The notes under the pieces: model-generated
Database searches by the model: none
The model's input: the letters and a program-made list of their open reading frames with translations, nothing else
What the model was told of the DNA's origin: nothing
Position numbers and translations under genes: made by a program
Shown: piece after piece, positions 15,457 through 23,742 of the stretch
Layout: each line of letters opens with the position of its first letter
How positions within the stretch are numbered: position 1 is the first letter of the stretch
Assembly: GCA_045646365.1 (NCBI GenBank)
Contig: JAZRKP010000036.1
Location: 1 to 49,897, forward strand
Source: SIG454 sp045646365
Lineage (GTDB): Bacteria; Bacillota; Clostridia; Monoglobales; Monoglobaceae
DNA length: 49,897 bases
Reading direction: 5' to 3'

Positions 15457-17577
15457 TTATTTCTTCTCTTTAGAAGGAGTTACTTCGTATTTGCAGTTTT
15501 CGTTAAAGCAGACAAGTTTAATTGGGCCGCGTCCGCGGAACGGTCTGCGTTTCATAAGAATATTTCCGCAATCAGGACATTTTTCAGTGGTCGGTTCATC
15601 CCAGGAAATGAAACAATCAGTTCCCTTTTCACAGGTATAGTATGTGGCACCCTTTTTAGATTTACGAACCTGAACCTTGCTTCCGCAGTTAGGACAAGGC
15701 ACATTAAGTTCAGGGGTAAGGGATTTTGTGTTTTTACATTCAGGGTAACCGGGACAAGCTAAGAACTTACCGAATCTGCCCTGCTTATAAACCATCATTC
15801 GTCCGCACTTATCACATGGAATATCCGAAACCTCGTCAGCAATTTCGATATTACCAATTTTCTCTTCGGCATCGGAAAGGGTTTTCTTAAACGGGTCATA
15901 GAATTCACTGATAATATCAACCCACTTTGAATTTCCCTCTTCAACAGTATCCAGTTTGTCTTCCATATCGGCAGTAAAGCCAACATCAACAATATTTTCA
16001 AAATATTCTGCCATAAGGTCAGTTACGATTGTTCCAAGCTCGGTTGGATAGAGGGATTTCCCCTCTCTTGCAACATATCCACGGCCTGTTATAGTTGTTA
16101 TGGTTGGGTTGTAGGTACTCGGTCTGCCAATTCCGTTTTCTTCCATAGCCTTAACAAGCGAGGCTTCAGTATAACGAAGAGGAGGCTGAGTGAAATGCTG
16201 TTTTGAGTCAATATCTTTAAAGGATAAAGTCTCACCATCTGAAACAGATGGGATTTTACCCTCTTTTTCTTCCTCAAAGTCCTTACCTTCAACATATACG
16301 GCGGTAAAACCGTCAAATTTAGTTATAGAGCCTGTTGCAACAAGGGCGTGCTTATCATTTGCCGTAATGTCTATTCTGACAGTGTCTAAAACCGCACTTG
16401 ACATCTGGCTGGCTAAAAATCTGTTCCAGATAAGTCTGTAAAGTTTGTATAAATCAGGTTTTAAAGAATCTTTTATCAATTCAGGATTGAATTGCATAGA
16501 GGTTGGTCTTATTGCTTCGTGAGCGTCCTGAGCACCCTTTTTGGATTTATAGAAACGGGGTGCATTGGGGATGTATTCACTTCCGTATGCGGATTCAATA
16601 TAATTTCTGCATTCTCTCTGAGCATCAGCGGAGATTCTTAATGAGTCTGTTCTCATATAAGTTATCAAACCGACAGAGCCGACTCCTTTAAGAGTAACAC
16701 CTTCGTAAAGCTGCTGAGCCGCAAGCATAGTTCTCTTTGTTGTAAAACCAAGCTTTCTTGATGCCTCCTGCTGAAGTGTACTTGTTGTAAACGGTGGAGC
16801 AGGACTGCGGAGCTTCTGACTCTTTTGAACAGATTTCGCGATATAATCGGCGTTTTTAAGTTCGTTAGCAATCTCCGTAGCCTCAGCCTCGTTTTGAATA
16901 TTGGCTTTTTTACCGCCAACTAACCCGTAATATTTTGCTATAAATGGGGTTTTCCCTTTATTGTTGGCAAGCTTAACATCTATTGTCCAGTATTCTTCCT
17001 CGTTAAAAGCGTTTATTTCACGCTCACGGTCAACGATAAGCTTTGTAACAACCGACTGTACACGGCCGGCGCTAAGCCCTTTTTTAACCTTTTTCCATAA
17101 AAGAGGACTAATCTGATAACCAACAATTCTGTCTAAAACACGGCGTGCCTGCTGAGAATCAACCAAGTCCATATCAATAGTACGAGGCTCGCTTATAGCG
17201 TTTTTAACAGCCGTTTTGGTAATTTCGTTAAATGTGATACGGCAAAGGGAGTCCTCGTCAATATCAAGAAGACTTGCCAGATGCCACGAAATTGCTTCTC
17301 CCTCACGGTCAGGGTCGGCTGCCAGAAGGACTTTAGCGGAATTTTTTGCATCACGCTTAAGTTTTGAAATGAGGTCACCTTTTCCTCGGATGGTGATATA
17401 TCGTGGTTCAAAGTCATTTTCTATGTCTATTCCAAGCTGACTTTTCGGCAAATCACGAAGATGTCCCATAGATGCGACAACATTATAGTTAGTGCCGAGA
17501 TATTTTTTGATAGTCGCAGCCTTTGCAGGGGACTCAACAATTACTAATGTCTTTTTCTTTGTATCCTTTTGTGTCAA
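15457..17577 (-). CDS. topA: DNA topoisomerase I
   Basis: TopA relaxes negative supercoils by a transient 5'-phosphotyrosyl break. The 706-residue protein has the Toprim domain at the N-terminus (IVESPAKAATIKKYLG, DPDREGEAISWH), the active-site region around YMRTDSLRIS, and three C-terminal zinc-ribbon repeats (CDKCG...CPGYPEC, CPNCG, CPDCG...CFNENC). The start is TTG at 17577, seven bases after GGAGGG; there is no ATG nearby. That TTG overlaps the TGA stop of dprA, so the two are translationally coupled. Confidence 0.97.
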   Translation of the reverse strand: MTQKDTKKKTLVIVESPAKAATIKKYLGTNYNVVASMGHLRDLPKSQLGIDIENDFEPRYITIRGKGDLISKLKRDAKNSAKVLLAADPDREGEAISWHLASLLDIDEDSLCRITFNEITKTAVKNAISEPRTIDMDLVDSQQARRVLDRIVGYQISPLLWKKVKKGLSAGRVQSVVTKLIVDREREINAFNEEEYWTIDVKLANNKGKTPFIAKYYGLVGGKKANIQNEAEATEIANELKNADYIAKSVQKSQKLRSPAPPFTTSTLQQEASRKLGFTTKRTMLAAQQLYEGVTLKGVGSVGLITYMRTDSLRISADAQRECRNYIESAYGSEYIPNAPRFYKSKKGAQDAHEAIRPTSMQFNPELIKDSLKPDLYKLYRLIWNRFLASQMSSAVLDTVRIDITANDKHALVATGSITKFDGFTAVYVEGKDFEEEKEGKIPSVSDGETLSFKDIDSKQHFTQPPLRYTEASLVKAMEENGIGRPSTYNPTITTITGRGYVAREGKSLYPTELGTIVTDLMAEYFENIVDVGFTADMEDKLDTVEEGNSKWVDIISEFYDPFKKTLSDAEEKIGNIEIADEVSDIPCDKCGRMMVYKQGRFGKFLACPGYPECKNTKSLTPELNVPCPNCGSKVQVRKSKKGATYYTCEKGTDCFISWDEPTTEKCPDCGNILMKRRPFRGRGPIKLVCFNENCKYEVTPSKEKK

Positions 17578-18719
17578 AAAAGGTCCCTCCTTGTTAATAA
17601 ATATTTGTTTCCCGGTTCCTGAATAACAAAATCACTTATCATAAGCATTGTGAGTTTGCTTGCAACCGTATGTATAGGGATGTTGCAGTGTTCCGAAATT
17701 GCATCGGGGAGCTGAGCATCACCGCATTTTTGAAGATATTTGAGGATTTTCTCGTCATCAGCATCAAAGTCATAGTCAAGGGTTGCTGAAAACGCCTCCT
17801 CGGGTTTTTTGAGAAGCTTGATTCCATTTTCTAAAAGGGGAATACAGTCCTCACGGGTGTCGTATTGACGAACAATGTCCTCGAAGCTTAATACAGGCGG
17901 AATTCCGTCACGAATAAGCGAATTTGGCAAATCATATTGCTCAGACATAGGACTTCCCGGAACGGCAAAAATATCTCTGGAAAAGTCTGTGGCGTGCTTT
18001 ATAGTGATTGAAGTTCCGCTTTTCATAGTTCCCTCAACAACGACAACGCCGTGTGCGATACCTGCCATAATTCTGTTTCTGTGCTGATAGAAATATTTTC
18101 TTCCAACAGTTCCGGGCGGTCGCTCTGAAATAACCGAGCCGTTTTCCAGAATCTGTTCATATAGCCGTCGGTTTTCTGCAGGATAGACCATATCAACACC
18201 ACCTGAAAGAAAGGCGATTGTTCTTCCGCCACCCTCAACGGCTCCTTTTTGAGCTTCGGAGTCAATACCAACAGCCAGTCCGCTTGCGACAACAATACCG
18301 CATTTGACAAGGTCTCTGCCAAGCTGATTTGCCATCATTCGTCCGGACCTTGAAGAAGCACGACTCCCGACAATGCTTACAAAAAGATAATCGTTAAAGT
18401 TAAATCGCTCACCCTTTATAAAAAGAATACGGGGAGGAAGATAACTGTTCCGAAGATACTCCGAATAGTCATTGTCGTGGATTGACATTATGTGAATATC
18501 CTTCCTTTGACATTCTTCAATAAGTTTTTCTGCCTGAGAAAGAGACTTTTTAGCTTTTAAAATCTTTTTAAGAGCATCGTAATGCTCGGACTTTTTATAG
18601 TCAGAAGCTTTGACTGAATAAGCATTTTCAGCAGAACCGAAAAAATTCAGATACCGATAAATAGTCTCAGGTTCATACTTGCAAAATTCACAAAGCCATA
18701 TTTCGTGAAGCAAGGACAT
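17574..18719 (-). CDS. dprA: DNA processing protein DprA/Smf
   Basis: DprA loads RecA on incoming single-stranded DNA during natural transformation and is widely kept even in species not known to be transformable. The 381-residue protein has an N-terminal SAM-like helical part, the Rossmann core with VGSRASSRSG, SGLAVGIDSEAQ and YPAENRRLYEQI, and a C-terminal winged-helix-like domain. Start 18719 (ATG) is preferred over GTG 18728 because GAGGTG lies just before it, overlapping the stop of the upstream methylase gene. It precedes topA, the common Firmicutes order. Confidence 0.95.
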   Translation of the reverse strand: MSLLHEIWLCEFCKYEPETIYRYLNFFGSAENAYSVKASDYKKSEHYDALKKILKAKKSLSQAEKLIEECQRKDIHIMSIHDNDYSEYLRNSYLPPRILFIKGERFNFNDYLFVSIVGSRASSRSGRMMANQLGRDLVKCGIVVASGLAVGIDSEAQKGAVEGGGRTIAFLSGGVDMVYPAENRRLYEQILENGSVISERPPGTVGRKYFYQHRNRIMAGIAHGVVVVEGTMKSGTSITIKHATDFSRDIFAVPGSPMSEQYDLPNSLIRDGIPPVLSFEDIVRQYDTREDCIPLLENGIKLLKKPEEAFSATLDYDFDADDEKILKYLQKCGDAQLPDAISEHCNIPIHTVASKLTMLMISDFVIQEPGNKYLLTRRDLF

Positions 18720-18724
18720 ATTGC

Positions 18725-19492
18725 TCACCTCTTTTTTGATAATTTATACATAACAATTCCGGCAGCAACGGCAGCATTAAGAGATTCGGCGTTGCCTGCC
18801 ATTTCTATTTTAGTTATAATATCGGAAATTGCCATTATTTCATCAGAAACTCCGTTTGCTTCGTTGCCAATAACAACAGCAGTTTTTGGGCATTCCGCAA
18901 CCTCGGTTAAGGATACGGAATTTTTAAGGGCGGTAGTTATTATTTTATAGCCTTTTGCTTTAAGGGTTTCTACGAAATCGTAGCTGTCCTCAAAGTGAAA
19001 ATTCAATCTGAAAATTGCCCCCATTGTGGAACGGATAACTTTGGGGTTATACACATCCGCAGAGCCTTTTAAGATGTATACATCGGAAAAGCCCATTGCG
19101 TCCGCAGTCCTTAAAATCGTTCCCATATTTCCCGGCTCCGATACCCCGTCAAGAATGAGAATGTTATCGGAATCAGGGGAAGAGGAGGCTGAAATACCGG
19201 ATTTTAAAACACACAAAATCCCTTGTGGGGTCTCGGTGTCACACACTTTATTAAATAAATCGTCAGGTAAAATGTATGATTCAAGCCCTGAAAAATATGA
19301 TTTATTTTCGTTATAAAAAGTGTCCGATGCAACAAAAAATGAAATACTGTCTTTTGCCCATTGCAAAGCCTCGTTGCAAATTCGTTTTCCCTCAGCAATA
19401 TAAAGGGATGCCTTTGTGCGCCCGCTTTTCTTCTGCAGAGAAATAAGTTGTTTAACAATTTTATTGTCTCGACTTGAAATAAATTTTTCCAT
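18725..19492 (-). CDS. SpoU/TrmH-family RNA 2'-O-methyltransferase
   Basis: This is a SPOUT-class methyltransferase that puts a methyl on a ribose 2'-OH, most likely of 23S rRNA (RlmB-like), although the exact target cannot be read from the sequence. The 255-residue protein has an N-terminal L30e-like substrate-binding domain (QKKSGRTKASLYIAEGKR) and the knotted C-terminal domain with motifs ILDGVSEPGNMGTILRTADA, VIGNEANGVS and IEMAGNAESLNAAVAAGI. The start is uncertain: ATG 19492 is used, but an in-frame TTG at 19504 directly after the upstream stop is possible, and neither has a strong RBS. Confidence 0.9.
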   Translation of the reverse strand: MEKFISSRDNKIVKQLISLQKKSGRTKASLYIAEGKRICNEALQWAKDSISFFVASDTFYNENKSYFSGLESYILPDDLFNKVCDTETPQGILCVLKSGISASSSPDSDNILILDGVSEPGNMGTILRTADAMGFSDVYILKGSADVYNPKVIRSTMGAIFRLNFHFEDSYDFVETLKAKGYKIITTALKNSVSLTEVAECPKTAVVIGNEANGVSDEIMAISDIITKIEMAGNAESLNAAVAAGIVMYKLSKKR

Positions 19493-19504
19493 AGCAAATA
19501 CCAA

Positions 19505-20224
19505 TTAAAACTCTAATTTTTTTCTAATCTCACGAAGCATGAGTAAAGAAATATATCCTATAACAGCCTGAATAGGAAGCTGTATTATATTCGATGTAAT
19601 TGTCTGCGGAATGAACACGCTGATAGGAACCAAGTGTGTGTATATTCCTGCTCTGACGAATGAAATAAGGAAAATATTACATAACAAAATTGTAATAAAT
19701 CTTGAAAGAAAGCATCTCCAGAATGAGGTTTTCTTTTCGTAAAGAATCCAGCCGTGGAGCAATCCACCGATAGCGTATATGAAGAGCATACTGAACATAA
19801 GCGGATTGTTAGGGCTCGCGATATAGGAAAGAATGTATTCCAGCGCCCCGAATGCGGCGGTCATCAATGGTCCGTAAAGTTTACCCAACACAATCAAAAT
19901 GAAAGAGTGGATAGAAATTGAGCCAAGACCAAGCTGGTCAAGGTTGATGTTTCGGTCTGCCAAAAAGGTGTATATCGGAATAAAAATTAAAACAACAACT
20001 ATGTTTACAGGTTCTGTGAAACTGAGATAGCTTTTGCTCTTGTCAAAGAAGACAAAATACACCAAAAGCAATATAAAAATTATAGAGCTGACGAGAAGAT
20101 GGTTAGTGCAAAAAAATGCAAGCTTATCGTCAAGATTGATGCTTTGAAAATATGCAGTTAAGACCGCATAAAGATTATCAAGCATATTTTTAAGCGGCAA
20201 AGCCAGTTCGATTAAAAAATTCAT
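19505..20224 (-). CDS. FolT-like ECF transporter S-component
   Basis: The 239-residue membrane protein has about seven or eight hydrophobic segments. Its second half resembles the folate S-component FolT of energy-coupling-factor transporters: KLYGPLMTAAFGALEYILSY, followed by a loop, then IPQTITSNIIQLPIQAVIGYISL. It carries about 70 extra N-terminal residues with at least one added membrane segment, compared with the roughly 170 residues usual for FolT. No EcfA/EcfT genes lie in the window, so it would share a general module. ATG 20224 follows GAGGG. It heads a minus-strand unit with the methylase, dprA and topA, just behind the rplT terminator; no separate promoter fits in the gap. Confidence 0.7.
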   Translation of the reverse strand: MNFLIELALPLKNMLDNLYAVLTAYFQSINLDDKLAFFCTNHLLVSSIIFILLLVYFVFFDKSKSYLSFTEPVNIVVVLIFIPIYTFLADRNINLDQLGLGSISIHSFILIVLGKLYGPLMTAAFGALEYILSYIASPNNPLMFSMLFIYAIGGLLHGWILYEKKTSFWRCFLSRFITILLCNIFLISFVRAGIYTHLVPISVFIPQTITSNIIQLPIQAVIGYISLLMLREIRKKLEF

Positions 20225-20246
20225 AATTTCCCTCTTTAAAAACCGC

Positions 20247-20282
20247 AAAAAGTTATACCCGTGCGCGGGTATAACTTTTTAC
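20247..20282 (-). terminator. Terminator after rplT
   Basis: AAAAGTTATACCCG (20248-20261) pairs perfectly with CGGGTATAACTTTT (20266-20279) around a four-base loop, and on the minus strand it ends in a T run. It lies only about 22 bases before the FolT-like start, so partial readthrough from the infC operon may feed that unit. Confidence 0.85.
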
Positions 20283-20291
20283 AAAATAATT

Positions 20292-20636
20292 TTATCTAAC
20301 TTTTTCAACAAGCTTTGTGAATGCAGCCGGGTCGGAAATAGCAATCTCAGAAAGCATCTTTCTGTTGATTTCAATACCGTTCTTCTTAAGGCCGTTCATA
20401 AACTGGCTGTAGCTGATGCCGTTCATACGAGCAGCAGCGTTGATTCTTGCAATCCAGAGCTGTCTGAATTCTCTCTTCTTAGCTTTTCTGTCACGATAAG
20501 CATAAACGAGTGATTTCATAACAGCTTGGTTGGCTGTTTTATATAACTTACTCTTGGCACCTCTGTAACCTTTTGCCAATTTTAATATCTTCTTGCGTCT
20601 TTTACGCGTGTGCATAGCACCTTTAACTCTTGCCAT
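20292..20636 (-). CDS. rplT: 50S ribosomal protein L20
   Basis: L20 is an early-assembly 23S rRNA-binding protein and the autogenous repressor of infC-rpmI-rplT operons. The 114-residue length, the basic start ARVKGAMHTRKRRKKILKLAKGY and the C-terminal LKKNGIEINRKMLSEIAISDP are standard. It closes the infC-rpmI-rplT operon ahead of a strong terminator. Confidence 0.98.
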   Translation of the reverse strand: MARVKGAMHTRKRRKKILKLAKGYRGAKSKLYKTANQAVMKSLVYAYRDRKAKKREFRQLWIARINAAARMNGISYSQFMNGLKKNGIEINRKMLSEIAISDPAAFTKLVEKVR

Positions 20637-20667
20637 ATCAATAAGGCTCCTTTCTGAAAATCAAATC

Positions 20668-20865
20668 TTATTTGTAAGGTATCATACTCTTGATTGTAGC
20701 CTGGTTAGCTTTTGACAAGTAACCGAGCTTTCTGAGTTTTCTCTTTCTCTTAGTAGTCTTCTTGTTTAAAATGTGACTTCTGAAAGCCTTACCTCTTTTT
20801 ACCTTGCCGTTTTTAGTAACGCCAAAACGCTTAGCTGCCCCTTTATGTGTTTTTATTTTAGGCAT
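20668..20865 (-). CDS. rpmI: 50S ribosomal protein L35
   Basis: The 65-residue basic protein shows the L35 signatures MPKIKTHKGAAKRFGVTKNG and SHILNKKTTKRKRKLRK. It lies between infC and rplT in the invariant operon order, with an AAGGAGA-type site upstream. Confidence 0.98.
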   Translation of the reverse strand: MPKIKTHKGAAKRFGVTKNGKVKRGKAFRSHILNKKTTKRKRKLRKLGYLSKANQATIKSMIPYK

Positions 20866-20915
20866 AATTTTAAGTCTCCTTCCGTAAAATGTTTCGGTTT
20901 GACCGATAAAAATGA

Positions 20916-21431
20916 TTATACTTTTTTAGGGATAACAAACATAGCCATATTTCTGCCTTCAAGCTTGATGCCCTTTTCAACAACACCAACCTCAGCCATG
21001 GCATCCTGAACACGAAGAAGAAGGTCTTTACCCAAAGAAGAATGAGTTATTTCGCGTCCTCTGAAACGAACGGAAACCTTAACCTTATCTCCGGCTTTTA
21101 AAAACTTAATACCCTGATTAACTTTAGTGTTGAAATCGTGCTCATCAATATTCGGGCTGAGACGCACCTCTTTGATGCTAACAACCTTCTGGTTTTTACG
21201 AGCTTCTTTTTCTTTTTTCGCAAGTTCAAACTTGTGTTTACCGTAGTCCATAACTCTGCAAACCGGTGGTTTTGCCTGAGGGGCAATCTTAACCAGGTCA
21301 AGGTTATGTTCGTCGGCGATTCGCTGAGCATCTTTGTTTGAAACAATACCAAGCTGCTCACCATCAGGACCGATAAGTCTGACTTCCGCGTCCTTGATTT
21401 CTGAATTGATCATCAAATCTTGTTTAGCTAT
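20916..21431 (-). CDS. infC: Translation initiation factor IF-3, predicted AUA start
   Basis: IF-3 binds the 30S subunit, prevents premature 50S joining and checks the start codon. With the start at 21431 the protein has 171 residues, the family's length, and begins (M)AKQDLMINSEIKDAEVRLI, as IF-3 should. That codon is ATA. GGAGGT lies at 21440-21445, exactly eight bases upstream. The nearest ATG (21413) is 26 bases from that site, and the upstream in-frame ATG would add 31 non-homologous residues. infC is known in other bacteria to use rare AUU-type starts that IF-3 itself discriminates against, giving feedback control. Confidence 0.95.
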   Translation of the reverse strand: MAKQDLMINSEIKDAEVRLIGPDGEQLGIVSNKDAQRIADEHNLDLVKIAPQAKPPVCRVMDYGKHKFELAKKEKEARKNQKVVSIKEVRLSPNIDEHDFNTKVNQGIKFLKAGDKVKVSVRFRGREITHSSLGKDLLLRVQDAMAEVGVVEKGIKLEGRNMAMFVIPKKV

Positions 21432-21586
21432 GTCGGAACACCTCCAAAAAAATATCAGCACCTTTTTACACAAAAAAAGCGCGAGAGCATAGCTTCCGCA
21501 CAAAAACAAATGAAATAAAATCAAATGAATTAAGACCCTTTTGCATCCTTCTGCGAAGGGGAGAAGCGGAAAACTTCTGCTTTACT
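21432..21586 (-). promoter_or_regulatory. Structured infC leader, candidate L20 leader
   Basis: The minus-strand leader between the promoter and infC is about 155 bases long. It contains short hairpins such as AGAAG...CTTCT and CCTTC-GCA-GAAGG, and a GC-rich stretch followed by a run of seven T (GCGC then T7) close to the gene. In Firmicutes this position holds the L20-binding leader that controls infC-rpmI-rplT by early termination. The match is by position and general layout; I did not confirm the conserved pseudoknot. Confidence 0.45.
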
Positions 21587-21592
21587 CAAAAA

Positions 21593-21621
21593 ATGATACC
21601 ACTATTTTGCCCCGTTGTCAA
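21593..21621 (-). promoter_or_regulatory. Sigma-A promoter for infC-rpmI-rplT
   Basis: On the minus strand TTGACA (21621-21616) and TATCAT (21598-21593) are 17 bases apart. It is divergent from the rplS promoter about 50 bases away. Confidence 0.8.
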
Positions 21622-21671
21622 GTGTTTTTTTGAAAAAAATTCAAATTTTTTAAAAAATTTTGAAAAAAGAC

Positions 21672-21700
21672 TTGCATTTGGAAAAAAACTGTGCTATAAT
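21672..21700 (+). promoter_or_regulatory. Sigma-A promoter for the rplS operon
   Basis: TTGCAT (21672-21677) and a perfect TATAAT (21695-21700) are separated by 17 bases, with a TG-containing spacer end. Confidence 0.85.
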
Positions 21701-21706
21701 TTAGAA

Positions 21707-21788
21707 GTTATTTACGGGATAGTCCGCTGTATGCCCCCTTTCTGATTGGGAGGCAACAAGAAAATCCTCAGATGAAAGGATGTATAAA
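21707..21788 (+). promoter_or_regulatory. rplS leader, candidate L19 leader RNA
   Basis: About 80 untranslated bases precede rplS. They contain CCCCC and GGGAGG stretches (around 21734-21753) that can pair as a hairpin around TTTCTGATT. Firmicutes rplS genes often carry an L19 leader at this place; the assignment is by position and a visible hairpin only. Confidence 0.35.
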
Positions 21789-22130
21789 ATGAACATTTTA
21801 GAACAAATTACTCAGGAACAAATCAGAACAGACCTTCCTAAATTTAACATTGGTGACACCATCCGCGTATATGTTAAGGTTACAGAAGGTTCAAGAGAAA
21901 GAATTCAGATGTTTGAAGGAACTGTTATCAAGAAGAATCATGGTGGCATCCAGGAAACATTTACTGTAAGAAGAGTTTCTTATGGTGTTGGTGTTGAAAG
22001 AACATTCCCAATGAATTCTCCAAAAGTTGACCGTATCGAAGTTACAAGACACGGTAAGGTTAGAAGAGCTAAGCTTTATTACCTCAGAGACAGAGTGGGT
22101 AAGGCTGCTAAAGTTAAAGAGAAAATTTAA
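21789..22130 (+). CDS. rplS: 50S ribosomal protein L19
   Basis: L19 sits at the 30S-50S interface. The 113-residue protein starts MNILEQITQEQIRTDLPKF and contains IRVYVKVTEGSRERIQMFEG and GVERTFPMNSP, all family features. ATG 21789 is chosen over ATG 21780 because AAAGG at 21775-21779 is adjacent to the earlier codon but well spaced from the later one, and homologues start at MN. It heads rplS-lepB-rbgA-rnhB-yraN. Confidence 0.97.
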   Translation: MNILEQITQEQIRTDLPKFNIGDTIRVYVKVTEGSRERIQMFEGTVIKKNHGGIQETFTVRRVSYGVGVERTFPMNSPKVDRIEVTRHGKVRRAKLYYLRDRVGKAAKVKEKI

Positions 22131-22143
22131 TAGCAAAATGGTC

Positions 22144-22173
22144 AATGGTGGTTATGAGTTCATAATCACCATT
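22144..22173 (+). other. Intercistronic hairpin between rplS and lepB
   Basis: AATGGTGGTTATGA and TCATAATCACCATT form a 14-pair stem with one G-T pair and a very short loop. No T run follows, so it is more likely an RNA-processing or stability element than a terminator. Confidence 0.5.
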
Positions 22174-22202
22174 TGATTTATAATTTCAAGGAGGAATTTA
22201 TT

Positions 22203-22826
22203 ATGCAGAATCCAAACGAAGAAAATATTTGCATTGAAGAAACCCAGCAGACAGAAGAAACTCCTGTTAATAAATGGAAAACAGGCTGGCGAAAAGAACT
22301 TATTGATTGGGTTGAAGCTATCGTTGTTGCAGTTGTTGTTGCGCTTGTTTTAAGAAACTTTGTTATGACTCTCGCCCTTGTCGACGGAGCAAGTATGGAA
22401 AATACCCTGAGCGACGGCGACAGATTATATGTTAATAAGCTTATGTATACTCCTGAAAAAGGTGATATTGTTATTATTGATACAGATAAGCATCCGCAGG
22501 GTCCGCTTGTTAAGAGAATTATCGCAACAGAAGGTGATACAATATATATCGACCCATACACAAATCTTGTTTATGTAAATGATGAACTTATTGAGGAAGA
22601 TTATATAAAGGGTAAAACTGTTCTTCCTGGAATGGAACTTTATATAAACGGTGAATACAGCAGAGAAAATCCTATCGTTGTTGGTAATGATGAGATTTTT
22701 GCAATGGGTGATAACCGTGAAAACAGTAGCGACAGCCGAAACCTCGGTCTCTTTACTGAGGATGAAATTATGGGACACGCCGTGTTCAGATTCTGGCCAC
22801 TCAATGAGTTTGGTAAGTTGGATTAA
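22203..22826 (+). CDS. lepB: Signal peptidase I
   Basis: LepB cleaves signal peptides of exported proteins at the outer face of the membrane. The 207-residue protein has an acidic cytoplasmic N-terminus, one membrane segment (about 36-58), the catalytic Ser64 in DGASMENTL and the catalytic Lys104 in PLVKRIIA, then the MGDNRENSSDSR box near the C-terminus. ATG 22203 follows AAGGAGG; the in-frame ATG ten codons upstream has none. It follows rplS in the standard Firmicutes order. Confidence 0.96.
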   Translation: MQNPNEENICIEETQQTEETPVNKWKTGWRKELIDWVEAIVVAVVVALVLRNFVMTLALVDGASMENTLSDGDRLYVNKLMYTPEKGDIVIIDTDKHPQGPLVKRIIATEGDTIYIDPYTNLVYVNDELIEEDYIKGKTVLPGMELYINGEYSRENPIVVGNDEIFAMGDNRENSSDSRNLGLFTEDEIMGHAVFRFWPLNEFGKLD

Positions 22827-22837
22827 GAGGAATTATT

Positions 22838-23698
22838 ATGGAATTACAGTGGTTTCCGGGGCATATGGCGAAAACCCGCCGACTGCTCAGGGAGAATTTA
22901 AAATTAGTTGATGTTGTTATAGAGCTTGTTGACGCAAGACTTCCGCTTTCGTCAAGGAATCCTGAGATTGATAAGATTGTCGGGAATAAACCGAGAATTG
23001 TCGTGCTTAATAAGAGCGATATGGCGGATAGTGATACCAATAAAAAATGGATTTCCAGATTTAAGTCAAAGGGTATCTCTGCAGTTGAAATAAACAGTTT
23101 AAGCGGACAGGGACTTAAGAATATAGATAAGGAACTGGAAATTGTCCTCGCGGAAAAGTTCAAAAGAGATGAAGCAAGAGGAATGCAACGACACGCGGTT
23201 AAAATGATGATTGTCGGAATACCGAATGTGGGAAAATCTTCCTTTATAAATAAGCTTTCAGGTCGGGCAGCCACGAAAACGGGAAACCGCCCTGGTGTTA
23301 CGCAGACTAAACAGTGGATAAGAATAGCAGGTAAATATGAACTTTTAGATACCCCGGGTATCCTTTGGCCAAAGTTTGAGGATAAGGATGCGGCACGGAG
23401 AATTGCGTTCACTGGCGGGATAAAAGATGAGATAATGGATATAGAAGAACTTGCTTTTTATCTTGTTGATTATCTGAAAAACAACTATCCGCGGAATCTT
23501 GCTGAAAGATATAAGCTTGAAGATGGATTTGAGGATATTGAAAGCTACGACCTTTTAGAACTTATCGGAAAGAAACGAGGCTGTATTGTTTCGGGAGGAC
23601 GAGTTGATATGCTCCGTGCATCGAATCTTGTTCTTGACGATTTCAGAAGTGCAAAAATAGGAAACATATCTTTGGAAAGCCCGGAGATGTATAGATAA
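22838..23698 (+). CDS. rbgA: Ribosome biogenesis GTPase RbgA (YlqF)
   Basis: RbgA is a circularly permuted GTPase needed for late assembly of the 50S subunit. The 286-residue protein starts with WFPGHMAKTRR, has G4 (LNKSD) before G1 (GIPNVGKSS), and G3 (DTPGI) last, the permuted order typical of the family. The C-terminal helical part is present. An AGAGGAA site precedes the ATG and the gene follows lepB after 11 bases. Confidence 0.97.
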   Translation: MELQWFPGHMAKTRRLLRENLKLVDVVIELVDARLPLSSRNPEIDKIVGNKPRIVVLNKSDMADSDTNKKWISRFKSKGISAVEINSLSGQGLKNIDKELEIVLAEKFKRDEARGMQRHAVKMMIVGIPNVGKSSFINKLSGRAATKTGNRPGVTQTKQWIRIAGKYELLDTPGILWPKFEDKDAARRIAFTGGIKDEIMDIEELAFYLVDYLKNNYPRNLAERYKLEDGFEDIESYDLLELIGKKRGCIVSGGRVDMLRASNLVLDDFRSAKIGNISLESPEMYR

Positions 23699-23700
23699 TG

Positions 23701-23727
23701 AAATGCCGGCAGATGTCGGCATTTTTC
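23701..23727 (+). terminator. Hairpin between rbgA and rnhB
   Basis: AAATGCCG (23701-23708) pairs with CGGCATTT (23717-23724), followed by a short T run. It lies two bases after the rbgA stop and just before the rnhB ribosome binding site, so it probably attenuates rather than ends the operon. Confidence 0.65.
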
Positions 23728-23742
23728 GTAGGAGGGAAAAAT

